Shown here: piece after piece, positions 32,826 to 41,690 of the stretch
Numbering within the stretch: position 1 is the first letter of the stretch
How the letters are laid out: each line of letters begins with the position of its first letter
NCBI GenBank assembly: GCA_002320815.1
Contig: DCLA01000092.1
Coordinates: forward strand, 12,153 to 76,152
Source of the DNA: Myxococcales bacterium UBA1660
GTDB lineage: Bacteria > Myxococcota_A > Polyangia > Polyangiales > Houyiibacteriaceae
Length of the DNA stretch: 64,000 bases
Direction: 5' to 3'
Position numbers and translations under genes: made by a program
The notes under the pieces: generated by a model
What the model saw: only the letters and a program-made list of their open reading frames with translations
Told to the model about the DNA's origin: nothing
The model's database searches: none

Positions 32826-33416
32826 GTGGCCACCCGGAATCGGATGAACGTCGACGAGCGGCGCGAACAGCTCCTCGAGCTCGCCCTCGAGGTCTTCGCG
32901 GACCGCACCTACGAGGAGATCTCCATCGACGAGATCGCTCAGAAGGCGGGGATCTCGAAGGGGCTGCTCTACCACTACTTCCCGGGCAAGCGCGCCTTCT
33001 ACGTCGCCGCCGTGCGGCACGCGGCCGAGGAGCTCCTCTCCCAGACCGCGGGCCGGGTCGAGGAGGCTCGGGAAGCGGGCGCGGCGCAGGCGGATCTCCT
33101 GCGCACGGGCCTGCACGCCTACCTGGACTTCATCGAGGAACGGGCCACCACCTTCCTCTTCCTGATGCGCGGCGGGATGGCCGGCGACCCCGAAGTGCGA
33201 GCGGCCCTCGACGAGACGCGGAACGCCTTCATGGAGGTGATGCTCGAGGGCTCCAAGGAACCCACCGACCCGCGCGCGCGGACGGCGGTGAAGGGCCTCA
33301 TCGGTTTCATCGAGGAGGCCTCGCTGGACTGGCTGAGCGAGCGGGACTTCCCGCGGGAGCAGCTGGCCGACCTGATGGTCCGGGTCGGGGTGGCCACGGT
33401 GGCGGCGTTCGCGTGA
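32826..33416 (+). CDS. TetR-family transcriptional regulator
   Basis: This 196-aa repressor-type regulator has an N-terminal helix-turn-helix (about 8-55: RREQLLELALEVFADRTYEEISIDEIAQKAGISKG, followed by LLYHYFPGKRAFYVAAV), the diagnostic TetR pattern. The C-terminal two-thirds are helical and should hold the ligand pocket and dimer interface; the ligand cannot be read, though lipid or acyl compounds are plausible. The GTG at 32826 is used; an ATG at 32844 would remove six residues ahead of the domain. It is divergent from the PF10118-type hydrolase, with two palindromes between. Its stop overlaps the GTG of the MepA-like gene (GTGA), so the regulator and the endopeptidase are co-transcribed. 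Confidence 0.92.
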   Translation: MATRNRMNVDERREQLLELALEVFADRTYEEISIDEIAQKAGISKGLLYHYFPGKRAFYVAAVRHAAEELLSQTAGRVEEAREAGAAQADLLRTGLHAYLDFIEERATTFLFLMRGGMAGDPEVRAALDETRNAFMEVMLEGSKEPTDPRARTAVKGLIGFIEEASLDWLSERDFPREQLADLMVRVGVATVAAFA

Positions 33417-34492
33417 GAGCGTGGGTGCTGCTCGTCGTGCTCGCGGGCTGCGGGTCCCGGGACCCCGGTGCCACGGCCCCCGAAGCAGACGCGGTCGAAG
33501 TTCCCGAGCCGATGGAACCTACCGCGGAGGAGCCGAGCGAGACCGCGGCACCCGCGCCCGTTCCCCTCGACCCCGCCCCCGACCCGCTCCAGGCCGAGCG
33601 CGAGGCCCTGCTCGCCATGGACGGCTCCCGGTCGACCTCTCACGGAGGTCCCAACGACGGCTCCCTCGAGGGCGCCGTCGCCCTCCCGCTCCGTGGGCCC
33701 GGGTTTCGCTTCAACCCCCGTCGTTCCACCGACGCCCGCTTCGGGACGGTGGAGATGGTCCAGGCGCTGATGGCGGCCGCGGCGCGCGTGCACGAAGAGC
33801 TCCCCGGCGGGGAGCTGACCATCAACGACCTGGGGTACGCGTCGGGGGGTCCCATCCCGCACCACGGGTCGCACCGGGCCGGCCGCGACGTGGACACGCT
33901 CTTCTACCTCCTGGGCGCGGACGGGGAACCCCTGCCTTCGGTGGGCGCGCCCCTGGACCCGGCGGGCGAGGGCACCGACTACCGCGACCTGGCCGTCCCC
34001 GCCGACGACGTGCCCCTGCGGATCGACCTCCCGCGGACCTGGCTCTTCGTGCAGGCCCTGATCGAGCAGGAGAGCGCGTCACCCGTCCAACGGATCTTCG
34101 TGGTCGAGCACCTGCGCACGATGCTCCTGGACCACGCGCGGCAGCACGGGGCACCGGCGCTGGTCATCGAGCGCTTCGCGGACCTCACCTGCCAGCCCTC
34201 GTACCCGCACGACGACCACTTCCACATCCGCTTCTTCTGCAGCGCCGAAGACATCCCGGACGGGTGCGAGGACTCGGCCCCCATCTACCCCTGGCGGCGC
34301 GCCGACCTCCGCGAAGAGGGAGTGCGCCCGGTACCCCATCGCCCGCGACCCGATCGACCGATGGCCCCCACGACCACCGACGAAGAAGCGCGCGCGGCCG
34401 CCGGCGAGCTCCACCCGTCGGTCACGGCGTTCCTCGAGCGCCGAGAGGCGTGGAGCGACGCGCCGCACCCCGGCCGGCGCTGGTGTCGTTGA
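33413..34492 (+). CDS. MepA-type penicillin-insensitive murein endopeptidase, lipoprotein
   Basis: This 359-aa predicted lipoprotein starts at GTG 33413 (MRAWVLLVVLAGC, Cys 13), followed by a Pro/Ala/Glu linker of about 50 residues. The body shows LAS-type peptidase motifs of MepA, which cuts the D-Ala-meso-DAP crosslink in peptidoglycan: GGPIPHHGSHRAGRDVD near residue 150 with the Zn His and Asp, SPVQRIFVVEHL, and YPHDDHFHIRFFC with the C-terminal Zn His. These match the family, so activity is likely. A Pro/Arg-rich tail of about 60 residues after the catalytic domain is not part of MepA. The start overlaps the stop of the TetR gene. It may help cell-wall remodelling, but why it shares a transcript with this regulator is unclear. 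Confidence 0.82.
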   Translation: MRAWVLLVVLAGCGSRDPGATAPEADAVEVPEPMEPTAEEPSETAAPAPVPLDPAPDPLQAEREALLAMDGSRSTSHGGPNDGSLEGAVALPLRGPGFRFNPRRSTDARFGTVEMVQALMAAAARVHEELPGGELTINDLGYASGGPIPHHGSHRAGRDVDTLFYLLGADGEPLPSVGAPLDPAGEGTDYRDLAVPADDVPLRIDLPRTWLFVQALIEQESASPVQRIFVVEHLRTMLLDHARQHGAPALVIERFADLTCQPSYPHDDHFHIRFFCSAEDIPDGCEDSAPIYPWRRADLREEGVRPVPHRPRPDRPMAPTTTDEEARAAAGELHPSVTAFLERREAWSDAPHPGRRWCR

Positions 34493-34511
34493 GCCGGCAC
34501 CGAACTCGCGC

Positions 34512-34540
34512 TTACCGTGAAAGCCGTGAACGGCTATCAT
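34512..34540 (+). promoter_or_regulatory. possible promoter of the Cys-rich lipoprotein gene
   Basis: The -10 hexamer TATCAT (34535-34540) matches five of six consensus positions, with TTACCG (34512-34517, three of six) 17 bases upstream. If used, transcription begins near 34547, past the upstream in-frame GTG at 34517, which supports the GTG at 34571 as the true start. Confidence 0.4.
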
Positions 34541-34570
34541 CGGGGGGTAAACTCTCTCGGGAAAACCGTC

Positions 34571-36241
34571 GTGCGCGCCAAGCCCCCCATCCTCCACGCT
34601 TCCCCCCTCTTCGTCGCCCTCCTCCTCGCCGCCGGCTGTGCCGTCGACACCAGCGCCCTCCCCGGCCAGGACGGGTCCGCCGGCTCGTGTCTGGACGACC
34701 CCAACGCGTGCGACGACGGCGTCGACTGCACGCGGGACTCGTGCAGCGCGGCGGGCGTCTGCACCAACACGACCGACGACACGCTCTGCGGCGGCTCCGA
34801 GGTCTGCGACGAGCTCGCCGGGTGCCTGGCCGAGACCAGCTGCGTCGCCGCCGACTGCCGCGACGCCGCCGAGAACCCCTTGGGTTGCCAGCTCGGAGTC
34901 TGCCAGGCCGATGGCACCTGCATCGGCGAGTCGACCTGCGAGGCCGGAGAGACCTGCTGCGGCGACGGCAACTGCATGGACTGCGACGACAACAACCCCT
35001 GCACCGAGGACAGCTGCGACAGCAGCGGGTGCGTGCACCTGCCCCTGGATGGCACGGACTGCAGCGACGGGATGTTCTGCAACGGCAGCGAGACCTGCAG
35101 CGCCGGCACCTGCATGCCCAGCACGGACCCCTGCCTCGGCGATACCGTCTGTGACGAAGGGAGCGACCGCTGCGTGGGCTGCACCGGGGACTCGGACTGC
35201 CCCGGCACCACCACGACCGGGTGGTCCACCTGCCGCTTCGAGGGCGACGCCACCTGTGACGAGACCGGCCGCCAAAACCGCACGGTCACCACCTACGCCT
35301 GTATGGGCGAGGAGTGCGTGCCCACCGACTCGAACGAGGGGCGCAACTGCAATCGAGAAACCACCGGCGCCAGCTGCGGGTCGGACATGGTGACCGGGTA
35401 CACCGCCTGCAACTACGGCGGGAACACCTGCGCGAACAGCGGCAGCCGAACCCGGCAGCGCACCATCTACCGGTGCTCGGGCGACAGCTGCGGCTCCTCG
35501 ACGAGCACCGAGACCGACACCGCCGGGTGCGCCCGGAACACCAACGGGACGTCGTGCGGCCCCACGACCACCGGGACCTGGGGCGAGTGCATGGACTTCT
35601 CGGGGACGTGCGACGAGAGCGGGACCCGGAGCCGCACGGACACCGAGCAGGTGTGCATGACCGGCTCCTGCCAGTCCCGGGGGAACACCGTGACCGGCGC
35701 CTGCGCGCGCAGCACCGACGGCACGTCCTGCGGCTCGGACACCGTGGTGATGGGCACGTGCACGGCGGCCACCGCCGACCCCTGCAGCCAGGCCGGCACG
35801 ATGACCATCACCACCACGAGCTACGCCTGCGCCAGCGGCACCTGCACCGGCTCGGACAGCATGGAGACGGCCTCGTGCACGCTGGACCCCACCCTAGGCA
35901 ACGCCTGCGGGACACTGCCCTGCGCGGGCACCTGCAACGCCGCGGGGTCCTGCGACTACGGGTCCAGCAACGGCGACCAGTGCGACATGGACGACCCGTG
36001 TGCGGGCGTCTGTGACGAAGGCACATGCGACGTCGAAGCCGCCAATGGCTTCACCTGCGATGACGGGATCGACTGCACGGGCGACGGCAGCTGCGCCAGC
36101 GGTGTCTGCGAGATGGGGGGCGAGCAGTGCAGCAACATGGCCGGCGACTGCGGATCGCCGGGGTGCAACAACGGCAGCGAACGCTGCGATTGCGTGACCA
36201 CCGACGTACCCACCGGGGTCTGCGGCTGCGTCCCCCGCTGA
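34571..36241 (+). CDS. Cys-rich repeat lipoprotein of unknown function
   Basis: This 556-aa predicted lipoprotein starts at GTG 34571 (MRAKPPILHASPLFVALLLAAGC, Cys about 23). The body has dozens of Cys in repeats. The first part has short disulfide units (CDDGVDCTRDSC, CTEDSCDSSGC, CSDGMFCNGSETC) often seen in myxobacterial surface proteins. The middle has four or five longer units with GTW/GYTAC...GTRSRT...C, reminiscent of thrombospondin-like repeats by eye. The end returns to short units (CTGDGSCASGVC). No enzyme motif is visible. A role in surface structure or adhesion is likely only by analogy. The upstream GTG at 34517 would put 18 residues ahead of the signal. The GNAT gene converges one base after its stop. 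Confidence 0.75.
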   Translation: MRAKPPILHASPLFVALLLAAGCAVDTSALPGQDGSAGSCLDDPNACDDGVDCTRDSCSAAGVCTNTTDDTLCGGSEVCDELAGCLAETSCVAADCRDAAENPLGCQLGVCQADGTCIGESTCEAGETCCGDGNCMDCDDNNPCTEDSCDSSGCVHLPLDGTDCSDGMFCNGSETCSAGTCMPSTDPCLGDTVCDEGSDRCVGCTGDSDCPGTTTTGWSTCRFEGDATCDETGRQNRTVTTYACMGEECVPTDSNEGRNCNRETTGASCGSDMVTGYTACNYGGNTCANSGSRTRQRTIYRCSGDSCGSSTSTETDTAGCARNTNGTSCGPTTTGTWGECMDFSGTCDESGTRSRTDTEQVCMTGSCQSRGNTVTGACARSTDGTSCGSDTVVMGTCTAATADPCSQAGTMTITTTSYACASGTCTGSDSMETASCTLDPTLGNACGTLPCAGTCNAAGSCDYGSSNGDQCDMDDPCAGVCDEGTCDVEAANGFTCDDGIDCTGDGSCASGVCEMGGEQCSNMAGDCGSPGCNNGSERCDCVTTDVPTGVCGCVPR

Positions 36242-36242
36242 G

Positions 36243-36821
36243 TCACGCTCGGCGACGCATCGACCACACCGGCGGGCTGCCCTCCTCGGGCGGCAGCTCG
36301 CGGGTGACCGCGAACCCCTGCGACCGGTAGAAGGCCAGGTTCGCCGGCGCACTGGTCTCCAGCAGCGCCGGCACGCCCTCCGCCGCGGCTTCCGCGAGCG
36401 CCGGCGCCATCACCGCCCGGCCGAGGCCCTGGCCCCGGGCCTCCGGTGCGGTGGCCACCAGCGCCAGATACCAATGGCGCTCCGGCCGGCCGACCTCGAT
36501 GCGAGCGCTCGCTCGCGCCGCCGGCCCGAGCCGCCCGAACCCCAGCGCCCGGGTCAGCGCCGGCAGCAGCCGGAGCTGGTCGCCGAGCGCGAGGTCCCAG
36601 CCGCCCGGCGGCGCCCAGCAGGCCACCGACCGCCGGTTCGCGTCCGTCCACACCGTGCCGTGGGGCAGCGTGAGGCGCTCGAGCACCAGGCGGACGTAGC
36701 GGCGCACCCGCCGCGGGTCGCCACCCACGAGCCAGCCGATGAAGGGGTCGTCCGCGAAGGCCTCGGCGAGGAGCGCGACCAGCGCGTCTCGGTCGCCGAG
36801 CCCGGCGCGGACGATCGTCAC
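36243..36821 (-). CDS. GNAT-family N-acetyltransferase
   Basis: This 192-aa protein has the acetyl-CoA-binding GNAT motif A: LALVATAPEARGQGLGRAVMAPAL, with the pyrophosphate loop ARGQGLG, and motif B ALLETSAPANLAFYRSQGFAVTREL. The N-terminal half (RDALVALLAEAFADDPFIGWLV) fits the subfamily of small-molecule acetyltransferases. The substrate is unknown. The start is a GTG at 36821 overlapping the stop of the acyl-CoA dehydrogenase gene (GTGA), so it is the last gene of a three-gene leftward operon. The stop lies next to the stop of the Cys-rich lipoprotein gene on the other strand, with one base between. Confidence 0.9.
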   Translation of the reverse strand: MTIVRAGLGDRDALVALLAEAFADDPFIGWLVGGDPRRVRRYVRLVLERLTLPHGTVWTDANRRSVACWAPPGGWDLALGDQLRLLPALTRALGFGRLGPAARASARIEVGRPERHWYLALVATAPEARGQGLGRAVMAPALAEAAAEGVPALLETSAPANLAFYRSQGFAVTRELPPEEGSPPVWSMRRRA

Positions 36822-37933
36822 TCCGCCGCGAGCGTGTCGGCGTAGGCGCCGACGTGATGCTCCACGTCGCCGAAGAGCGTCATCAGCGCGTGGTGGCGCT
36901 TGAAGAAGAGCCCGATGTCGGCCTCGTCGGTGACGCCGATGCCGCCGTGGAGCTGGATGGCCTGCCGGGACACGAAGGCGCCGCCCACGCCGAGCTGCAT
37001 CTTGGCGGCGGCGATGGCCGCGGCCCGCTCCGGACCATCCTCGTCGGCGCGGACCATGGCCTCGATGGCCATCGAACGCATCAACTCGACCTCCACGAAC
37101 ATCTCCACCGCGCGGTGCTGGAGCGCCTGGAACGAGCCGATCTTCACGCCGAACTGCTCGCGGGTCTTCAGGTACTCGGTGGTGATGCCCAGCATCGCCT
37201 GGAGCACGCCGAGGCCCTCGGCGGCCGCCGCGGCGGCGCCGTCGTGCATGGCGCGCTGGAGCACCTCGGCGGTGTCCATCGCGGTGAGGCGCGCCGCCGC
37301 CGGGGTGTTCTCGAAGCGGAGCCGGGCGCCGCGGTGTCCGTCGATGAAGCGCAGGGTCTCCCGGGTCAGCCCTTCGGCCCCGCCCTCGACCACGAAGAGC
37401 GCGAGCTCCCCGTCGAGCACGGCGCTGACCAGGAGGTGGTCCGCGGCGTGACCGTTGAGGACGAAGATCTTCTCGCCGCTCAGGGTCCAGCCGTCGCCCG
37501 CCGCCTTGGCCTCGGTGCGCACGTGGGCGGGATCGAAGCGGGCGTCACGCTCGGCGTAGGCGAGCGCCAGGGTCGTTTGGCCTTCGAGCATCGGGGTCAG
37601 GAAGCGCTCGTGCTGCGCGGCGTCACCGGCGCGCAGGAGCGCCCGGCCGGCCAGCGCCACGCTGGCCAGGTAGGGCTCGGGCACCAGCATCTTGCCCAGC
37701 TCTTCGAGGGCCAGGCCGGCGTCGACGAAGCTCCCGCCGAACCCGCCCACGCTCTCGGGGAAGGGCATCGCCAGCCACCCGAGCTCGCCCATCTGGGCCC
37801 AGACCTTCGGGTCGAAGCCGAGGCCGTCGGCGTCCCGCACCTTGCGGAAGCGCTCCACCGTCGACTCCTTGCGCGCCCAATCGCGCACGGTCTTGGCGAG
37901 CATCTGCTGTTCTTCGCTGAGATCGAAATCCAC
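36818..37933 (-). CDS. acyl-CoA dehydrogenase family subunit (catalytic Glu position diverged)
   Basis: This 371-aa FAD-dependent protein has the family fold: N-terminal helices (FDLSEEQQMLAKTVRDWA), a beta-barrel middle (TLALAYAERDARF, WTLSGEKIFVLNGHAADHLLV) and a C-terminal helical part with REQFGVKIGSFQALQHR and IQLHGGIGVTDEADIGLFFKR. The usual catalytic-base segment (GSNEIQ-like) is here GDVEHHV, so the base may come from the partner. It starts with GTG at 37933, with AGGAG six bases before it. It lies 17 bases after a different acyl-CoA dehydrogenase gene, and such unequal pairs form heterotetramers in steroid side-chain and fatty-acid degradation (ChsE1/E2, FadE types). Likely a subunit of one such enzyme. 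Confidence 0.88.
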   Translation of the reverse strand: MDFDLSEEQQMLAKTVRDWARKESTVERFRKVRDADGLGFDPKVWAQMGELGWLAMPFPESVGGFGGSFVDAGLALEELGKMLVPEPYLASVALAGRALLRAGDAAQHERFLTPMLEGQTTLALAYAERDARFDPAHVRTEAKAAGDGWTLSGEKIFVLNGHAADHLLVSAVLDGELALFVVEGGAEGLTRETLRFIDGHRGARLRFENTPAAARLTAMDTAEVLQRAMHDGAAAAAAEGLGVLQAMLGITTEYLKTREQFGVKIGSFQALQHRAVEMFVEVELMRSMAIEAMVRADEDGPERAAAIAAAKMQLGVGGAFVSRQAIQLHGGIGVTDEADIGLFFKRHHALMTLFGDVEHHVGAYADTLAAE

Positions 37934-37950
37934 GGTCTGCTCCTATCTCT

Positions 37951-39150
37951 TCACTTGCTCGGCAGGCCGAGGATCATCTTGGCGATGATGTTCTTCTGAA
38001 TCTCGTTGGACCCGGCGTAGATGGTGGTCGCCCGGTCGTAGCAGAAGGTCGAGGGGACCCACTGCTCGAAGGCGGGCACCACGCCCTCGTCGTTGAACCA
38101 GCTCAGGGAGTTCAGCCCCATGAGCTCCATGCAGAGCTCGTCGGCCGCCTGCACCAGCTCGCTGCCGACCAGCTTGAGGATCGACGTCTCGGGCCCGGGG
38201 TGCTTGCCCTTCTGCTGCTCGGCGAGGGACCGGTAGTTGGTCATCTGGTGCGCGCGGAGGCGCAGCTCGAGGCGCGCGATGCGGTCCCGCCAGCGCGGGT
38301 CGTCGAGGAGCGGCTTGCCGTCGGCGCCCTGGGTCTCGGCGGCGATGTGCTTGGCCAACCGGATGGTGCGCCGGCACTGGCCGACCGCGGCCACCAGGGT
38401 GCGCTCGTGGCCCAAGAGGGCCTTGGCCAGGGTCCAGCCCCCGTTCAGCGGCCCCAGGAGGTTCTCCTTGGGCACCTTCACGTTGTCGAAGAAGGTGTCG
38501 CAGAATGCCGGCGTGTGGCCGAGGGTCTGCATCGGCTTCACCTCGACGCCGGGGGCGTCGATGGGGATCAGCAGGAAGGAGATCCCCGCCTGCTTCTTCC
38601 CCTCGTTGCTGGTGCGCACGAGGCAGAAGATCCAGTCGGCGTACTGGGCGTAGGTGGTCCAGGTCTTCTGACCGTTGACCACGAAGTGATCGCCGGCGTC
38701 CTCGGCCGAGGTCCGCAGCGAGGCCAGGTCCGACCCCGCGCCGGGCTCCGAGTAGCCCTGACACCACACCTCTTCGCCGGAGAGGATCTTGGGCAGGAAG
38801 CGCTGCTTCTGCTCGTCGGTGCCGAAGCGGATGATGAGCGGGCCCACCATCACCAGGCCGAAGGGGCTCAGGGGCGGCGCGCCGGCGAGCTCCATCTCCT
38901 CGGAGAAGATGAAGCGCTGCGTGGCGTCGAAGCCCGGGCCGCCGGCGGCTTCGGGCCAGTGGGGGGCCACCCAGCCCTTCTTCGCCAGGATTTTGTGCCA
39001 CTCCATGATCTCCGGCATCGAGAAGTGGCCGTAGTCGGCCGCCTTCTGCTTCATCTCGGGGGGCATGGCGCTGGCTACGAATTCGCGGACTTCCTTGCGG
39101 AAGGCCTCGTCGCGCTCGGTGAAGGTCAGATCCATCGCGGGCGGGACCAT
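37951..39150 (-). CDS. acyl-CoA dehydrogenase (catalytic subunit of a probable pair)
   Basis: This 399-aa flavoprotein shows QGYSEPGAGSDLASLRT in the FAD/substrate region, FVVNGQKTWTTYAQYADWIF, LGHERT, and the C-terminal IYAGSNEIQKNIIAKMILGLP with the Glu that is often the catalytic base. It removes two hydrogens from an acyl-CoA and passes electrons to ETF. I use the ATG at 39150 because GGCGGAG stands before it; an in-frame ATG at 39135 gives the usual family start MDLTF. It is the first gene of a leftward operon with the second acyl-CoA dehydrogenase (17 bases away) and a GNAT. It is divergent from the VWA-protein gene with 38 bases between the two starts, so promoters must overlap there. 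Confidence 0.9.
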   Translation of the reverse strand: MVPPAMDLTFTERDEAFRKEVREFVASAMPPEMKQKAADYGHFSMPEIMEWHKILAKKGWVAPHWPEAAGGPGFDATQRFIFSEEMELAGAPPLSPFGLVMVGPLIIRFGTDEQKQRFLPKILSGEEVWCQGYSEPGAGSDLASLRTSAEDAGDHFVVNGQKTWTTYAQYADWIFCLVRTSNEGKKQAGISFLLIPIDAPGVEVKPMQTLGHTPAFCDTFFDNVKVPKENLLGPLNGGWTLAKALLGHERTLVAAVGQCRRTIRLAKHIAAETQGADGKPLLDDPRWRDRIARLELRLRAHQMTNYRSLAEQQKGKHPGPETSILKLVGSELVQAADELCMELMGLNSLSWFNDEGVVPAFEQWVPSTFCYDRATTIYAGSNEIQKNIIAKMILGLPSK

Positions 39151-39188
39151 AGGACGAATTCTCCGCCTGGGGGAAGGCTCATCCCCGG

Positions 39189-41690
39189 ATGTCGAACGTC
39201 GCGCGGCCGATCGCCTTGCGGGCGCCCCGGACCTGTGGGCAGGCTCGCAACGTGCGTTCGGTCCGTCTCCTCGCCCTCTTCGCCGCGCTGGCTTCCGTCG
39301 GCGCGCCGGATGCGGCGCGCGCGCAGTCCTACGGTCAGTACCTGGTGGTCCTGGACGACTCGGGCTCGATGGATCGCAGCGACCCCCAGCGGCTCGTGGT
39401 CATGGCCGCCGCCGCCCTGGCTGGCGCGCTGGACGATGCCGACCAGCTCATGCTGGTCGGGCTCAACGAACTTGCCAGCGGCGCGGTGAACGGGCCCCGC
39501 TTCCGGTCTCCGGCGCAGATCCTGGAGGACCGCGGGGGCCCGGCGGGCGAGCGGGCCCTCACCGACCAGACCTTCGCCCGGCTGGCCACCCACGATGGCC
39601 AGACCCCGTGCGCCCAGGCCCTCGACCGGGCGCGAGCGATCCTCAACGACGTAGCCTCCGCCGGGGCGCCCCAGACCCTGCTGCTCCTCACCGACGGCGC
39701 CTGCAATGGAGCGCTGGAACCCGCGGCGCGCTGGCTCGGCGGTGTCCGCGCCCAGCACGACGAGCGCTTCCGCTTCGTGCTCCTGGTCCGCCGCGGTAGC
39801 GGCCGGCCGAGCGCCCAGCTCGTCGACTACGCGGAGGCGACGGGCTGGCAGGGGAACACCGAGGTCGCCTTCGACGCCCGGGCCCTGCTGCGCGCTTTCG
39901 CCGAGGTGCTCAGCTTCAGCCGGGGCCTCACCTACGACGAAGGGGGCCGCGTGGGGCTCGAGCGCACCTTCGCCGGGGCGCGCTCCGTCCGCGCTCTGGC
40001 GGTCCACGAGGGCGGCGCGAGCCCCCTGGCGCTCACCTTGGGCGACGGCCGCGCGCTCGAGGGCGGCCCCACCTACCGCTCCCTCTTCGGATGGTCCCTG
40101 CGGAGCGCGCCCTTCGAACCGACCGACACGCCGGTCTCGGTGAGCAGCCCCACCGGCGGCGCCGAGGTCCTGGTGATCCCGGTGTACGGCAAGCTGCGCA
40201 CCGAGGCGGTGATCGGGCCCTGCGGCGATGCCCCCGCCCTCCCCTGGGAGCACGAGCTCGCCGTCCGGGCTGGACACCCCGCCTGCGCCTGGGCCCGGCT
40301 GGTGGGTGACGCCGAGGAGACCATCGTCCCCGGCAAGGCCTTCGACTTCGCCATCTCTCTCTGCGAGGACGACGGCTGCGCCGCGCCAGCGACCATGCAG
40401 CCCGGCCGCGACGGCGTCTTCCACGCCCAACTCGGTCAGCTCCCCGAGGGTCGCCACGAGAGGATCGTGCGCGCCGCCGGGGGGGCCCTCGCCTTTCCGG
40501 TGGAGGTCACCCGGGGGGCCCGATCGGTCGCCTTCGGCATCCACCGCGTGAGCCTCGCCGACGCGCCGGAGACCCCGGTGCATCGGTTGGAGCTCGGCGA
40601 GCGCCCCATCGCGCACCCGACGAGCACGGCCCTGGTGCTCCACGGCTCCTTCCCCGCCGGATCCCGCGCGCGGATCCGCTGCGAGGTCCACGGCGCGGCC
40701 ATCGCCGAGTGCCTTCGCTGCGTGCCGGAGACCGAGGAGGTGGAGCTCCAGGATCAGCTCCGGGTCGAGCTCGACGTGCGGGCCACCCCTTATTGCCAGG
40801 CGCTGCAGGTGGGCTCTCGCACCGGCACCGCGCGCGTGGACGCCGAGCTGATCGTCGAGCCCATCGAAGACGGGCCCCTGGTCCCCCACCACCTGCCGAT
40901 CGCCGCCGACCTCCGCTACGTGCCGGCCGAGGACCTCGCGCTCACGCTCACCGGCGGCGACACCCTCGACCAGCGGGTCTCGGTCCCGGCGCCGCCCCGG
41001 GCGATGGCGGTGACCGCGGCGGTGCGCCTCGACGAAGCCGACCGTCTCCGCGCCCGCGCCGAGGCCGGCGAGCTCGCCCCCGCCGAGGACGGCGCCTCCG
41101 TGGGCGTCCACCTGGAGGCTCAGGAGTGCTGCTCCCCCCGGGAGTATCCGGGCGTGCTTCGCCTCGAGGCGGAGGGCAGCGCCCTGGAGATCCCCACCAC
41201 GATCACCGTCGCCGACCCGGGTTGGTGGATCTGCCCCGGCCAGAAGATCCTCCGCTGGACCCTGGCCGTACTCGGCGTCCTCCTGCTCAGTTGGATCGTG
41301 CGCGGGTTCCTGAGCCCCCACCGGTTCCGCGAGGGCGCGGTCCTGCTCTACGCGGAGAGCCACGACGCCCTCCTCGAGATCCGCGACGGCGACGACGGGC
41401 ACCGACCCTTCCGCCGCTTCCCCGAGACCAAGCGCGGCTTTCGCCGGAACGCCGCCCTCCACCTCGGCGGCCCCCGAGCCCCCCTGCCCTCGCTGAAGCG
41501 GATGCCCGACGACGCCCGCTTGGTCGCTACCGGCGGCGGCGGCGCGGTCCTCGTGGTCGAGCGCGAGGACGCCGTCGAGCGCTTCACCGAGGCCGACGGA
41601 TGGCAGCCGATCCCCACCGGGCAGCACCCCGTCGCATCCCGGCTGACGCTTCGCCGGGCCGGCGAGGTATACTTGGAGGTGCGTCCATGA
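39189..41690 (+). CDS. VWA-domain protein, single-pass membrane protein
   Basis: This 833-aa exported protein has a signal peptide (RLLALFAALASVGAPDAARAQ) preceded by an unusual n-region if the ATG at 39189 is used; the GTG at 39252 gives a standard signal and may be the real start. A von Willebrand A domain follows (about 48-240) with the MIDAS motif VVLDDSGSMDRSD and LLLLTDGACNG, which binds a metal ion and usually a protein partner. A long Cys-containing beta-rich periplasmic region comes next, then a TM helix at about 690-710 (LAVLGVLLLSWIVRGFL) and a cytoplasmic tail of about 120 residues (HDALLEIRDGDDGHRPFRR). VWA proteins are reported with bacterial tubulin-like FtsZl1 genes; one lies 8 kb to the right, so a link is possible but unproven. 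Confidence 0.85.
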   Translation: MSNVARPIALRAPRTCGQARNVRSVRLLALFAALASVGAPDAARAQSYGQYLVVLDDSGSMDRSDPQRLVVMAAAALAGALDDADQLMLVGLNELASGAVNGPRFRSPAQILEDRGGPAGERALTDQTFARLATHDGQTPCAQALDRARAILNDVASAGAPQTLLLLTDGACNGALEPAARWLGGVRAQHDERFRFVLLVRRGSGRPSAQLVDYAEATGWQGNTEVAFDARALLRAFAEVLSFSRGLTYDEGGRVGLERTFAGARSVRALAVHEGGASPLALTLGDGRALEGGPTYRSLFGWSLRSAPFEPTDTPVSVSSPTGGAEVLVIPVYGKLRTEAVIGPCGDAPALPWEHELAVRAGHPACAWARLVGDAEETIVPGKAFDFAISLCEDDGCAAPATMQPGRDGVFHAQLGQLPEGRHERIVRAAGGALAFPVEVTRGARSVAFGIHRVSLADAPETPVHRLELGERPIAHPTSTALVLHGSFPAGSRARIRCEVHGAAIAECLRCVPETEEVELQDQLRVELDVRATPYCQALQVGSRTGTARVDAELIVEPIEDGPLVPHHLPIAADLRYVPAEDLALTLTGGDTLDQRVSVPAPPRAMAVTAAVRLDEADRLRARAEAGELAPAEDGASVGVHLEAQECCSPREYPGVLRLEAEGSALEIPTTITVADPGWWICPGQKILRWTLAVLGVLLLSWIVRGFLSPHRFREGAVLLYAESHDALLEIRDGDDGHRPFRRFPETKRGFRRNAALHLGGPRAPLPSLKRMPDDARLVATGGGGAVLVVEREDAVERFTEADGWQPIPTGQHPVASRLTLRRAGEVYLEVRP

